Made by a program: the position numbers and the translations under genes. DNA of 64,000 nt from Arthrobacter sp. P2b. Lineage in GTDB: Bacteria; Actinomycetota; Actinomycetes; Actinomycetales; Micrococcaceae. The stretch lies in the NCBI RefSeq assembly GCF_900168295.1, contig NZ_FVZL01000009.1:86382-150381 (forward strand), written 5' to 3'. Of the stretch, positions 1 to 8,974 are shown one piece after another; the stretch's first letter is position 1, and every line of letters starts with the position of its first letter. Under the pieces are notes generated by a model. It ran no database searches, was not told where the DNA came from, and saw only the letters and a program-made list of their open reading frames with translations.

Positions 1-1123
1 TGCCGTAGAGGAGGCGGAAAGGCATCAGCCGGGTGCGCCCGGGATCGGGTTCGATCACTGTTCCGCACGGCACCTCCTGCACGGCGGGCATGGTGCCGTG
101 GCCCAGGGCAGCCAGCAGGGGGGCACCCACCGTTGACAACGCCATCATTGCGGCCAGCGGATTTCCCGGCAGGCCCAGCACGAACCTGCCGTCCGGCAGC
201 TCAGCCAGGACTGCGGGATGTCCGGGGCGCATGGCCACGCCGTCGATGACCAGCCGCCCGCCCAGCTCGGCAACCGCGCGGCGCAGGTGGTCCGTGCCGG
301 AGCGTCCCGTCCCGCCTGTGGTGATCACGACGTCGGCCGGCAAGTCCGGTGCGCCGGGCGCCTCCGGGACCACGTCCTCCAGGCCCGCGAGCCATTCCTC
401 GTAGGAATCGCCGATTTTCTGCTGTCCCCCGGCAATGCCGCCCAGCATCGCGACCACTGCCGGCAGCTGGGGGCCGAAAGTGTCGCGCACCTGGCCCGGA
501 ACCGGAAGGCCCTCCGCCACGACTTCGGAGCCGGTCAGCAGCAGCCGCACCAGGGGTTTGCCCTGGACGCGCACCTCGTCGTGGCCGGCAAGGGCGGCGA
601 GTGCCAGATGCGCGGGATTCAGTTCCACCCCGGCTTTGACCAGGATGTCCCCTTCCCTGGCCTCCTCCCCCGCCTTCCGGATGTGCTGGCCGTTGCGCGG
701 CTCCCCCGGTCGCGCGGTTCCACCGGTTTCCAGGATGGGGAGCCCGTCGTCGTCCTTGCCCAGGACGGCGCCCTCGCTGCGCAGTATGGCCTTACCGCCG
801 GGAGGAATCAGGCCGCCGGTCACGATGGGGCTGGCCTGGTGGGGCGCCAGCCTGGCCCCCGGCTCAACCAGGATCCACGGGCCGGTGCCGTTGACAGCCC
901 ATCCGTCCATGGCCGAGGACGCGTAGTGCGGCATGTCCTGCAGTGCCACAATGTCCTGGTCCAGGCGGCGGCCCAGGGCAAGCTCCAGCGCCACCGGGCC
1001 GGCAGGAATCGGCGTGGCAGCATCAAACGCCGCCTGCCGTGCTTCCTCCCATGTGTGGGCAAGGTGGTGCGGGGTGTCCTGCCCTTCGGGTCTACCTGCT
1101 TCTCCCTGGGGTTCCCCGGTCAT
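1..1123 (-). CDS. moeA: Molybdopterin molybdenumtransferase MoeA, C-terminus cut by window edge
   Basis: Inserts molybdate into adenylylated molybdopterin in the last common step of molybdenum-cofactor synthesis, in the cytoplasm. About 374 residues are visible from the ATG at 1123-1121. SAMDGWAV lies near residue 70, TGGTGRSGTD near 274 and GLPGNPLAAMM near 318, all hallmark MoeA motifs. The family usually runs 400-430 residues, so roughly 30-50 C-terminal residues lie beyond position 1. The start overlaps the stop of the DUF6457 gene as ATGA, which implies translational coupling in a mobA-DUF6457-moeA operon. Family assignment is firm; the missing end cannot be judged. Confidence 0.95.
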   Translation of the reverse strand, partial: MTGEPQGEAGRPEGQDTPHHLAHTWEEARQAAFDAATPIPAGPVALELALGRRLDQDIVALQDMPHYASSAMDGWAVNGTGPWILVEPGARLAPHQASPIVTGGLIPPGGKAILRSEGAVLGKDDDGLPILETGGTARPGEPRNGQHIRKAGEEAREGDILVKAGVELNPAHLALAALAGHDEVRVQGKPLVRLLLTGSEVVAEGLPVPGQVRDTFGPQLPAVVAMLGGIAGGQQKIGDSYEEWLAGLEDVVPEAPGAPDLPADVVITTGGTGRSGTDHLRRAVAELGGRLVIDGVAMRPGHPAVLAELPDGRFVLGLPGNPLAAMMALSTVGAPLLAALGHGTMPAVQEVPCGTVIEPDPGRTRLMPFRLLYG

Positions 1124-1413
1124 TCGCCGGGGGTCCCGGCGGCTTCAGCGTCGTAGTCGGCAGCGAGTGAACGCGCCACAGCCAGGGCAGAGTCCATGGA
1201 CGCGGCATCCGTTGTGCGGCCGGAACCTGAGGCCAGGCCCGCGGCAAAGCCGGCAATGAACGTGGTGAGCGGAGCAGCCGGTCGGACCACGGAATGGGCT
1301 GCTACGCCGGCAAGGGACAGGATGGCGTTGACGTCCACCTGGACATCCTCGAGTTCATAGGCCTGGAGCAGGGACCTGCACCATTCCTCCAGCGTTTCAT
1401 CCTGGCTCTTCAT
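1120..1413 (-). CDS. DUF6457 domain protein, molybdenum-cofactor operon
   Basis: A 97-residue acidic protein with no signal peptide or membrane segment. The N-terminal half (ETLEEWCRSLLQAYELEDVQVDVNAIL) resembles the DUF6457 proteins that sit beside moeA and mobA in actinobacteria. No catalytic residues are recognisable. Its stop overlaps the moeA start by ATGA and its start follows mobA by about 15 bp, so all three are probably one transcript. A helper role in molybdenum-cofactor insertion or molybdoenzyme maturation is inference from context only. Confidence 0.8.
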   Translation of the reverse strand: MKSQDETLEEWCRSLLQAYELEDVQVDVNAILSLAGVAAHSVVRPAAPLTTFIAGFAAGLASGSGRTTDAASMDSALAVARSLAADYDAEAAGTPGE

Positions 1414-1428
1414 GAACTGCCTCCCACG

Positions 1429-2088
1429 TTAACTGCGGCCGGGACGGCCATGGTCCTTGTCCTGGTTGCCGGCGGCAATCCCTAGTGCGGCGGCATCGTC
1501 CCACGTATCCACGTCTGCTGTGGACGCGGCGGGGACGCTGACAAGCTGCACGTCCAGACTAGCAAGGAGCGAGCGGACAGAACCGTTAATCAGGGCTCCC
1601 CGGGACGCAAGATCCTGCGCAGCCTTTTTTAGCGCACCTGTGCGGTAAAAACCGGCCAGTGGCTGGATCCGGCCTGCCGGTGTGCCGTCTTCAGTCCGGG
1701 CCAAGACTGCCTCCGCCCCCGTTCGTTTCCCGGCTGCCAGGGACGCCTGGAGCACACTGACCGCGTCGGTCACCAGGGGCATGTCGCAGGCGAGCACCAG
1801 TGTGTAGTCGGACCCCGCCCCCGCGCCGGCGAGGGTGTCCAGACCGGCGGCAATCGCGGCTGCCGGCCCGGCGAACTCGGGCTGTTCGCGGCAGGACAGG
1901 ATGCCCTCCGGAATCAGCCCGGGCGGACCCACCACCACAATGCGCCGGGCCGCTGCAGCGGCAGCAAGGGAGCGCGCCAGCAGGCTGGCGCCCTGGAATT
2001 GCAGGGTCTGCTTCGGCACTCCGCCAAGCCGTGCGGACCGGCCCCCCGCCAGGATCAGGGCATCAAAGGACGGCATGTTCGATTCCAC
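1429..2088 (-). CDS. mobA: Molybdenum cofactor guanylyltransferase
   Basis: NTP-transferase-fold enzyme that links GMP, or in some relatives CMP, to molybdopterin. The nucleotide-binding signature LAGGRSARLGGVPK occupies residues 13-26, with the conserved lysine at 26, and a metal-binding aspartate lies in LACDMPLV near residue 100. The length of 219 is normal. The longest frame opens with GTG at 2088; an in-frame ATG four codons later (2076) is an equally plausible start, since neither has a strong Shine-Dalgarno. First gene of the operon with the DUF6457 gene and moeA. MobA versus a MocA-type nucleotide specificity cannot be settled from sequence alone. Confidence 0.88.
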   Translation of the reverse strand: MESNMPSFDALILAGGRSARLGGVPKQTLQFQGASLLARSLAAAAAARRIVVVGPPGLIPEGILSCREQPEFAGPAAAIAAGLDTLAGAGAGSDYTLVLACDMPLVTDAVSVLQASLAAGKRTGAEAVLARTEDGTPAGRIQPLAGFYRTGALKKAAQDLASRGALINGSVRSLLASLDVQLVSVPAASTADVDTWDDAAALGIAAGNQDKDHGRPGRS

Positions 2089-2137
2089 GGTCCCAGCCTA
2101 CCGGCGGTCACGGATGTGGCGGGGTGCGGAAGGCAGG

Positions 2138-2638
2138 TCAGGCAGCGCGTTCGGGCAACAGGAACGGATCCCAAGCCGGCGTGGGCTTTTCCAGTTCCTT
2201 AATCTGCCAGATGGTGCCGTGTGGAGGCTCCGGCACGAACCGCAGCTTCCAGCCCATTTCGGCCGGGGTATGGTCCCCTTTGGCGTTATTGCAGCGGAGG
2301 CAGGCGGCTACCAGGTTCTCCCACGAATCGGCACCACCGCGGGATTTTGGATGGACATGGTCAATGGTGTGGGCCGCTTTTCCGCAGTACGCGCACTTGT
2401 GCCCGTCCCGCCTGAGCACACCCCGCCGGCTGACGGCGGTGGCGTGGTTGTATCTGGGACGGATGTAGCGGTTCAGGAGTATCACGGACGGGCGGCCCAG
2501 GATCTCCTGGGGACCCACCACGGGATCGTCCCCCTCAGCCACCACGCTCGCCTTGTTGGTCAGCACAAGCACCAGCGCCCGGCGGAATGAAATAACCGCC
2601 AGCGGTTCATATCCAGCATTCAGAACGAGAGTGCGCAT
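2138..2638 (-). CDS. HNH endonuclease family protein
   Basis: A 166-residue protein. The first 75 residues form a conserved domain of unknown role (MRTLVLNAGYEPLAVISFRRA). The HNH nuclease core follows: zinc ligands Cys82/Cys85, then DHVHPKSRGG at 93-102 with the catalytic His94, then CLRCNNAK with Cys113/Cys116 and Asn118. This arrangement is typical of chromosomal HNH proteins common in actinobacteria. It stands alone; no methylase or restriction partner is nearby, and the next gene upstream is 280 bp away. Its substrate, whether DNA repair or phage defence, cannot be inferred. Confidence 0.88.
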   Translation of the reverse strand: MRTLVLNAGYEPLAVISFRRALVLVLTNKASVVAEGDDPVVGPQEILGRPSVILLNRYIRPRYNHATAVSRRGVLRRDGHKCAYCGKAAHTIDHVHPKSRGGADSWENLVAACLRCNNAKGDHTPAEMGWKLRFVPEPPHGTIWQIKELEKPTPAWDPFLLPERAA

Positions 2639-2827
2639 GCACGTACCTCTTCACGGCCGCACCCGTCAGGGGCACGAGGGCCGGCTGCCCTCGGCATGGT
2701 CCGGGCTATGGATCGACACCACAAGAGTAAACAAAGAAGTCCACTATCGGCTAATCTGCCCGGCATCGCCCTCCTGCATCATGGGGGCGCAGGGCGGGCC
2801 ACAGGGTGCGCCCAGTCCGTTAAAGCG

Positions 2828-2864
2828 AACATGACCCCTGCCACAAAGGCAGGGGTCATGTTCC
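2828..2864 (-). terminator. Rho-independent-type hairpin after the NlpC/P60 gene
   Basis: Perfect 16-bp inverted repeat (2828-2843 with 2849-2864) and a 5-nt loop, lying 58 bp beyond the stop of the minus-strand hydrolase gene. On the minus strand only a short T-containing tract follows. The remainder of 2639-2922 shows no gene and no other clear structure. Confidence 0.75.
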
Positions 2865-2922
2865 TTCAAGCGGACAGTCCGTCAGGTCAGCCGGGGATCA
2901 ACCAGGCGTCCCGTCGGGAACA

Positions 2923-3684
2923 TCAGTTCACGCGGATGAATACCGGGCCGGAACCTACGTTGGCGCTGAAGACAACCGTCTGGTTGCCGTTGTAGCCGCC
3001 GTGCACGGCCTGGCCGTTGCCGGCGTAGACAGCAACGTGGGCCATGCCGGCGCCGCCGTCGGCGTAGTAGATCAGGTCGCCGGGCTGGGCTTCGGCGGCG
3101 CTGACCGTGCGGCCGAGGGACAGGTAGCCTGCAGGCCAGTCGTGGAAGTTGATGCCCACGGCGGCCAGGGAGTTGGTCACCAGCATGGTGCAGTCCTGCA
3201 TAACACCCAGCTGGGCGTAAGCGGCGGACAGGATGGCCGCACCCTTGCCGCTGGCTGACGCCGGAGCTGCGGGGGCGGGAGCAGCGGTAACCGTGGCGGT
3301 GACCTTCGGAGCTGCAACAGGCTGGGCTGCCGGAGCGGCTTCCTGAACCTCAACCTCGGGCTCTTCCTCGACAACAACCGGGGCCGGCGTGGTGGTCACG
3401 GCGGGCTTTTCGTAGGTGATGGCGATGGTGGAAGCCGCGGAAATGGGGGCTTCAACAGCGGACTCGACTTCCAGCGTCGAGGCGGAAGCGGAGTCCCGCT
3501 GGATGTTGGCATCAGCAGCGTTGGCTGCAATGCCGCTGGTCAGGACCAGGCCGGAAGCGGCGGCAATAACCGCGGCCTGGCGGCCCACGCCGCCGGCGTT
3601 ATCGCCGACAGCCTTGGCAATGACGGCGATTGAGTTGGTTTTGGTGACCTCGGCGCGGTGCCGTGCGGTAGCACGAGTAGTCAT
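2923..3684 (-). CDS. Exported NlpC/P60-family peptidoglycan hydrolase, variant catalytic motif
   Basis: A 253-residue exported protein. The basic N-terminus and hydrophobic stretch at 34-57 (GRQAAVIAAASGLVLTSGIAANAA) form a signal region. A Pro/Ala/Glu-rich linker spans about 90-147 and the NlpC/P60 domain 148-253. The nucleophile is probably Cys165, in QDCTML instead of the usual DCSGF. His216 (MAHVAVY) is the general base and His228 a candidate third residue. The N-terminus aligns with that of the next gene upstream, which suggests duplication. Unlike its two neighbours it has no c-di-AMP leader: the 5' gap of 159 bp lacks the conserved blocks. It probably cleaves stem-peptide bonds in the wall. 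Confidence 0.85.
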   Translation of the reverse strand: MTTRATARHRAEVTKTNSIAVIAKAVGDNAGGVGRQAAVIAAASGLVLTSGIAANAADANIQRDSASASTLEVESAVEAPISAASTIAITYEKPAVTTTPAPVVVEEEPEVEVQEAAPAAQPVAAPKVTATVTAAPAPAAPASASGKGAAILSAAYAQLGVMQDCTMLVTNSLAAVGINFHDWPAGYLSLGRTVSAAEAQPGDLIYYADGGAGMAHVAVYAGNGQAVHGGYNGNQTVVFSANVGSGPVFIRVN

Positions 3685-3812
3685 CAGTTCTCTCTTTCGA
3701 TTTCCTCGGGGCCTGTGGGCAGCCCGAGAGTTTTGGACGCGCCGGCATCTTGGGGGTATGTCGGCGCGCCCCGAACGGGGATGTGTGATCTAGCGAAAAA
3801 CAGGGGGCAAAG

Positions 3813-3849
3813 AAATAGTTCCCGGGGCCGAAGCTCCCAAGAACTATTT
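3813..3849 (-). terminator. Terminator overlapping the stop codon of the second NlpC/P60 gene
   Basis: Inverted repeat AAATAGTT/AACTATTT (3813-3820 with 3842-3849). A GC-rich inner stem with one bulged base is capped by a UUCG-type tetraloop. The TAG stop of the upstream gene lies inside the 5' arm, so termination begins at the end of the coding region. Confidence 0.8.
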
Positions 3850-4596
3850 GCCCAGGGTGTAGAAGGAGGAGGTTCCGGTGGCGGCCACGGAGTGCAGCAG
3901 CGTGCCCTGGGAAGGGTTGAGGGCGCTGATCATCATGCCGTTGCCAACGTAGATGCCCACGTGTGCGCCGCCATTCTGCATGACCAGGTCGCCCGGCTGC
4001 GGGGTGGAGGTGGGTGTCATGGCCGTCCAGGCGTTGACGCGCGGGATGCTGATGCCGGCCTGGGCGTAAACCCACTGGGTGAAGCCTGAGCAGTCCCAGC
4101 CGTTGGGGGTGGTGCCGCCCCAGACGTAGGGGCTCCCGATGCCGGTGTAGGCGATGGCCGCGAGGCCGGAGGTGGCTGCTGAGCTCACCGCCGCCACTGC
4201 CTTTTCTGCGGTGGATGCAGTGGTGGCCGCAGCTGAATCATCGTCGGCGTCGGCTTCGTCGGCGTCGGTGGACTGGGCACGGACCGGCTCGATCTTCGGC
4301 GCAGCGATGGTGGTCACCACGGGGCGTTCGAAGGAAACGGTCGCGGTGGGCTCGGCGGTGACGGCAAGGGCGGTCTGCGCGGAACCCGACTCGGTGGAAG
4401 CGGAGACACCAGCGGTGGTGTCCGCTGCAGTGGCAGGCAGCCCCATACCAAGAACAAGACCGGAAGCAGCTGCGACAACTGCTGCCTGGCGACCTACTGT
4501 CCCGGCATTGGCACTAACAGCCTTGGACATGGCATCCAAAGGGTTGGTACGAACCGTTTGTGCACGGTGGCGCGCAGAATTATGGCGTGAAGACAC
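3844..4596 (-). CDS. Exported NlpC/P60 peptidoglycan endopeptidase under a c-di-AMP riboswitch
   Basis: A 250-residue secreted endopeptidase. The signal region is at about 34-58 (ending LPATAA), an acidic Asp/Glu/Ala linker at 105-135, and the C40 domain at about 140-250. The catalytic Cys169 sits in GWDCSGFTQWVYAQAGI and His212 in GGAHVGIYVGNG. The GTG start at 4596 is preferred: GGAGAGG lies 8 nt upstream, and the product then aligns from residue 1 with the neighbouring hydrolase. The longer reading to 4653 would translate the conserved 3' half of the riboswitch. Expression is probably controlled by c-di-AMP through the leader at 4615-4786. Confidence 0.9.
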   Translation of the reverse strand: MSSRHNSARHRAQTVRTNPLDAMSKAVSANAGTVGRQAAVVAAASGLVLGMGLPATAADTTAGVSASTESGSAQTALAVTAEPTATVSFERPVVTTIAAPKIEPVRAQSTDADEADADDDSAAATTASTAEKAVAAVSSAATSGLAAIAYTGIGSPYVWGGTTPNGWDCSGFTQWVYAQAGISIPRVNAWTAMTPTSTPQPGDLVMQNGGAHVGIYVGNGMMISALNPSQGTLLHSVAATGTSSFYTLGK

Positions 4597-4614
4597 GAAG
4601 GTAGCCTCTCCCAA

Positions 4615-4786
4615 TGCCTGCGAGGTGAGCTGTCGGATTCGGATGGGAGTCACCCGGCCGCGCGGCTTCCAAGGAAGCTTTGCGACTTAACCCCAAGGCC
4701 TTCATGAAGAAGGCCAAAATTGGTTCCCCCGCCCCTGCCAGACGATGAAATGCGAACGGACCTTGAGCGGTGGCAGAGCTAGGCAA
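4615..4786 (-). promoter_or_regulatory. ydaO/yuaA c-di-AMP riboswitch
   Basis: On the minus strand the leader shows the conserved ydaO blocks in order: GCTCTGCC, then GGCAGGGGCGGGGGAACCA, then GGGGTTAA, then GGGTGACTCCCATCC, then GAATCCGACAGCTCACCTCG, closing near the Shine-Dalgarno of the NlpC/P60 gene. The class binds c-di-AMP and often controls wall hydrolases in actinobacteria, usually as an OFF switch. Boundaries are approximate by about 10 nt. Confidence 0.93.
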
Positions 4787-4823
4787 TCCACTCAAGAGCG
4801 TCAACTTCGGAAAAGTTGACGCG

Positions 4824-4852
4824 AGTTAGACAGTACAGGAGTTTTGCAGCAA
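4824..4852 (-). promoter_or_regulatory. Candidate promoter for the first riboswitch leader
   Basis: Minus-strand TTGCTG (4852-4847), a 17-bp spacer, then CTAACT (4829-4824). Transcription would begin near 4817, just upstream of the aptamer. A 10-bp hairpin (4798-4807 with 4813-4822) falls at the start of this leader; it might instead serve the upstream M23 gene as a weak terminator. Confidence 0.5.
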
Positions 4853-4907
4853 TGTCACATTCAGGTCACGGCTGGTAACACCCAAGTGAGACATTGCACT
4901 CATTTGA

Positions 4908-5726
4908 CTAAAGCCAGCGCGTGGGATCGACAACTTCGCCGTTGACCTGCACCTCAAAGTGGAGATGGCAGCCGGTGGAAGCTCCGGTGGTCCCGCTCAG
5001 CGCGACAACGTCGCCGCGGGAGACCGTCTGGCCTTCTGTCACATTGAAGGACGACAGGTGGTTGTAGGTGGTCTCCAGGCCGTTGCCGTGGTCCACCACA
5101 ACGCGGTTTCCACCGCCGTACTGGTGCCAGCCAACAAATGTCACGGTGCCGGTGGCAGCAGCGAGGACGGAGGTGCCGCACTGTGCCACATAATCCTGGC
5201 CCCGGTGGAAGTCGCCCGAGCCGCCGGTGATGGGGCTGACACGGTAGCCGAAGGGGGATGCAGTGGACATGGTGGCGAGCGGGGCACCAAGGCTCCCGGC
5301 AGAAGCGGCGCTCGAGACGGCGCCGGCAGACTGGGCACTGAGGAGCTGCTTAAGCTTGCCGTCCGGGTCAGCCTGCGTGACAACCGCCGAGCGGCTGAAG
5401 TCAATCTGGGCTCCCGCCTCGGCGGTGACAGCCGGCTGGGGCGTAACTGCCGAGGCAGCGACAGGTGTGCCTCCGGCGTCGGTGGCCATCACGGGGCTGG
5501 TGGCCGGAACAGTCACGGTCAGCACCAGGCCGGTGGCGGCAAGGGCAATACCGGCTTTTTGGCCGATGCCGCTGGCGGAGGCAAACTCGGTGATCTGCTG
5601 GAAGGGACCCCGACGACGGCGCGCATCACGGTGGAGATCGCGGGGGCGCTCCGTGTGGATGACTTCGACGACACGCGGCGTCGAAGCGGGGCTGGCCGCG
5701 CGGCGGCGCCCCCTGGAGGTCTGCAT
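4908..5726 (-). CDS. Exported M23-family metallopeptidase under a c-di-AMP riboswitch
   Basis: A 272-residue exported zinc endopeptidase of the lysostaphin/LytM type. The Arg-rich N-terminus precedes a hydrophobic segment at about 57-78. A spacer leads to the M23 domain at 155-272. Zinc ligands are His174 and Asp178 (FHRGQDY) and His256 (HLHFE at 254-258), with His223 in YNHLS as catalytic partner. The ATG at 5726 follows AGAGAGGAA and is chosen over an upstream ATG at 5792, which would lie inside the riboswitch. Third member of a minus-strand cluster of wall hydrolases, each apparently transcribed separately. Family confidence is high; the exact bond cut is not inferable. Confidence 0.92.
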   Translation of the reverse strand: MQTSRGRRRAASPASTPRVVEVIHTERPRDLHRDARRRRGPFQQITEFASASGIGQKAGIALAATGLVLTVTVPATSPVMATDAGGTPVAASAVTPQPAVTAEAGAQIDFSRSAVVTQADPDGKLKQLLSAQSAGAVSSAASAGSLGAPLATMSTASPFGYRVSPITGGSGDFHRGQDYVAQCGTSVLAAATGTVTFVGWHQYGGGNRVVVDHGNGLETTYNHLSSFNVTEGQTVSRGDVVALSGTTGASTGCHLHFEVQVNGEVVDPTRWL

Positions 5727-5748
5727 GGACAAGAAGGATTCCTCTCTG

Positions 5749-5978
5749 AAAGCCTGCGAAGTTAGCTGTCGGATTCGGGTCAGAGAGTTCAAAGACCCGG
5801 TCCGCCGTAGGCAAGCTTCGGCACAGAGATATCCCCGGAAAGGGTTCCTTCGCTGGAAGAGGCTTGCTGCTGACGGACTTCACCCCAAGGCAGTCCCCCG
5901 CTGCCGCTTGTGGTTCCCCCGCCTCTGCCAGTTATTGCTCGTGCACCTGGTCCGCTGGCAGAGCTCGGCTCCGGATCA
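5749..5978 (-). promoter_or_regulatory. ydaO/yuaA c-di-AMP riboswitch, second copy
   Basis: Minus-strand blocks CCGAGCTCTGCC, GGCAGAGGCGGGGGAACCAC, TTGGGGTGAAG, CTGACCC and GAATCCGACAGCTAACTTCG occur in canonical ydaO order, ending about 20 nt before the M23 start codon. It is longer than the first copy because of a larger variable arm near 5800-5880. Expected ligand: c-di-AMP. Confidence 0.94.
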
Positions 5979-6009
5979 GGTAACGCTTTAGTATCAACGC
6001 TCGCGTTCA

Positions 6010-6039
6010 ACTATAGAGGCTTAAAGCCCAAAGTAACAA
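6010..6039 (-). promoter_or_regulatory. Candidate promoter for the second riboswitch leader
   Basis: Minus-strand TTGTTA (6039-6034), an 18-bp spacer, then TATAGT (6015-6010). It places the transcript start near 6004, about 25 nt before the riboswitch. The spacer holds a short palindrome (GGCTT/AAGCC, 6018-6028). Confidence 0.6.
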
Positions 6040-6096
6040 TTCCGTTATCTTTGCCTAAATGCCATTCGATAGGGTAATCGCGCCCGGGCGGGTCCT

Positions 6097-6792
6097 CTAC
6101 CGGACCGTGACAAACACGTGGGCGGCCACTTCCGGAGGAAGCTCCAGCGCACCTTCGATGCCGGGTACCCGCACGGAGATGTAGTCCCCCACCCGTTCGA
6201 GCGACACGGTGGCGCCGGGGCGGATGCCGCCCTCATCAAGCTGGACCAGCAGTTCGGGCTCCACCTGGATGGGTTCGGCCAGCCGGCTGACGGTGACCGT
6301 CGACGCAGGACCGTACGTTTTCATCGCTTCCAGCAGGCTCACGGCTCCGTCGGAACCGCCCGGCAGGGGCTGGCCGCCCAGGGCAGCGAGTCCCGGGATG
6401 GGATTGCCGTAGGGCGACTCCGTGGGGTGGTCGAGCATCTCGTAGATGCGCCGCTCCACCCGTTCGCTCATGACGTGTTCCCACCGGCAGGCTTCGTCGT
6501 GCACGTACGCCCAATCGAGTCCGATGACGTCGGCCAGGAGCCTCTCGGCCAGCCGGTGCTTGCGCATCACTTCGGTGGCGCGCTTGCGGCCGGTTTCGGT
6601 GAGCTCAAGGTGCCGGTCGCCGGACACCACCACCAGCCCGTCCCGCTCCATCCTGCCGATGGTCTGGGAGACCGTGGGTCCCGAGTGGCGGAGCCGCTCG
6701 GCAATACGGGCCCGCAGGGCAATAATGTTCTCTTCCTCAAGCTCCAAAATGGTGCGAAGGTACATTTCCGTAGTGTCGATCAGATCCGTCAT
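6097..6792 (-). CDS. Iron-dependent repressor, DtxR/IdeR family
   Basis: A 231-residue metal-dependent DNA-binding repressor. The winged helix covers 1-70. The metal ligands fall at the same numbers as in DtxR: Met10, His79, Glu83, His98, Cys102, Glu105 and His106. A C-terminal SH3/FeoA-like domain covers about 150-231. Cys102 favours an iron-sensing DtxR/IdeR type over an MntR type. A 15/19 match to the DtxR iron box occurs in this window in front of the siderophore-interacting protein gene, a likely target. It is divergent from serC with about 280 bp between the start codons. Confidence 0.93.
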   Translation of the reverse strand: MTDLIDTTEMYLRTILELEEENIIALRARIAERLRHSGPTVSQTIGRMERDGLVVVSGDRHLELTETGRKRATEVMRKHRLAERLLADVIGLDWAYVHDEACRWEHVMSERVERRIYEMLDHPTESPYGNPIPGLAALGGQPLPGGSDGAVSLLEAMKTYGPASTVTVSRLAEPIQVEPELLVQLDEGGIRPGATVSLERVGDYISVRVPGIEGALELPPEVAAHVFVTVR

Positions 6793-6885
6793 CCAGCTCA
6801 GCTCCTCGAGCGCAGTACCTTGCGTTGTCCCACCGTATCGCCTATCACTGCGACGTAGTCCGGTGGCAAGCTTAGCCTATTTTGA

Positions 6886-8205
<1,320 letters not shown>

Positions 8206-8230
8206 GCCGCAGGGACGCCTTTAACGTTCG

Positions 8231-8265
8231 ACGGCGCCGCCCGGGTCCTGCCCGGGCGGCGCCGT
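8231..8265. terminator. Hairpin between convergent serC and DUF3027 genes
   Basis: Perfect 15-bp GC-rich inverted repeat (8231-8245 with 8251-8265) and a 5-nt loop, 25 bp after the serC stop and 46 bp after the DUF3027 stop. Probably shared by both transcripts; no long T tract on either side. Confidence 0.7.
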
Positions 8266-8311
8266 TATTGTGTCCCCGCTTTGCATGTCCCCCGTTGGGA
8301 GACGTCGGCAC

Positions 8312-8968
8312 TTACTGCGTGCCGGCGTCGTCCCCGGAAGACTGCTCTCCAAAATCAGTGTCCGCCGGATCAGAGTCCGTTGGTTCCAGATCCGTAGGCT
8401 CCACGTCCGGGGCTTGCACGTCCTGGGCGGCGCCCTCATGCCCCGACGGTACCCCGTCCAAAACCGGTCCGGCGGCGTCCGCCGGCGCCGTCTCCTGTTC
8501 CGAAGTCTCGGCTTCCTGTTCCTGCGCGTCCTCGGGCCGGACCCGCTCCGCCCACGGCACCCACTCCGGGGCCAGGATGGAATCCTCGGACGGCAGCAGG
8601 CCCAGCTCGCTGACGGTAACCACTTTGGAACGGGAGTTGCGGGTAAGAACCGCGTACCACTGCCACCCTGCGTAGCCGGCAAGCTTCGACTCGAACAGGT
8701 GCGTCACGAGGCGGTCGCCCTCGCTTTTGGCCGCGAGGTGGGGCCCGATGTCGGAGGCGGCGGTGATGCCTTCCAGGGCGGCGCGGGCGGTGTCGACGGC
8801 GGCAGCCAGGAAGGCATCAGGCTTGCCGGTCCGCCACACCGGCACACCTGCCGGCGGGCGCTTTGCAGTGCTTTTCGCACCTGCGGGGGCTGCGGTCCCG
8901 GCCTCCCCCGGAGTGGGACCTGCCTGGTCCTGCGCCTGTGCCGCCGGCTGTTCAGCTTCCGGAGTCAT
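8312..8968 (-). CDS. DUF3027 domain protein
   Basis: A 218-residue protein. The N-terminal 35 residues are Ala/Pro/Gln-rich. The conserved DUF3027-like core spans about 40-145 (RTGKPDAFLAAAVDTARAAL, then LTRNSRSKVVTVSELGLLP, then WVPWAERVRPED). The C-terminal tail is very acidic and Ser/Thr/Asp-rich from about 148. No signal peptide, membrane segment or catalytic motif is visible. It lies 6 bp after the cold-shock-domain gene, so they are probably co-transcribed, a neighbourhood conserved in actinobacteria. Function unknown; nucleic-acid or ribosome association is only guilt by association. Confidence 0.8.
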   Translation of the reverse strand: MTPEAEQPAAQAQDQAGPTPGEAGTAAPAGAKSTAKRPPAGVPVWRTGKPDAFLAAAVDTARAALEGITAASDIGPHLAAKSEGDRLVTHLFESKLAGYAGWQWYAVLTRNSRSKVVTVSELGLLPSEDSILAPEWVPWAERVRPEDAQEQEAETSEQETAPADAAGPVLDGVPSGHEGAAQDVQAPDVEPTDLEPTDSDPADTDFGEQSSGDDAGTQ

Positions 8969-8974
8969 CGGTGC

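Noticed and set aside
218..1156. Long plus-strand open frame across the moeA region
   Set aside because: It is the antisense shadow of moeA; the minus strand gives every MoeA motif and the frame has no family resemblance.
3685..3812. Third ydaO riboswitch before the first NlpC/P60 gene
   Set aside because: None of the conserved blocks (GGGGGAACCA, GAATCCGACAGCT) occurs there.
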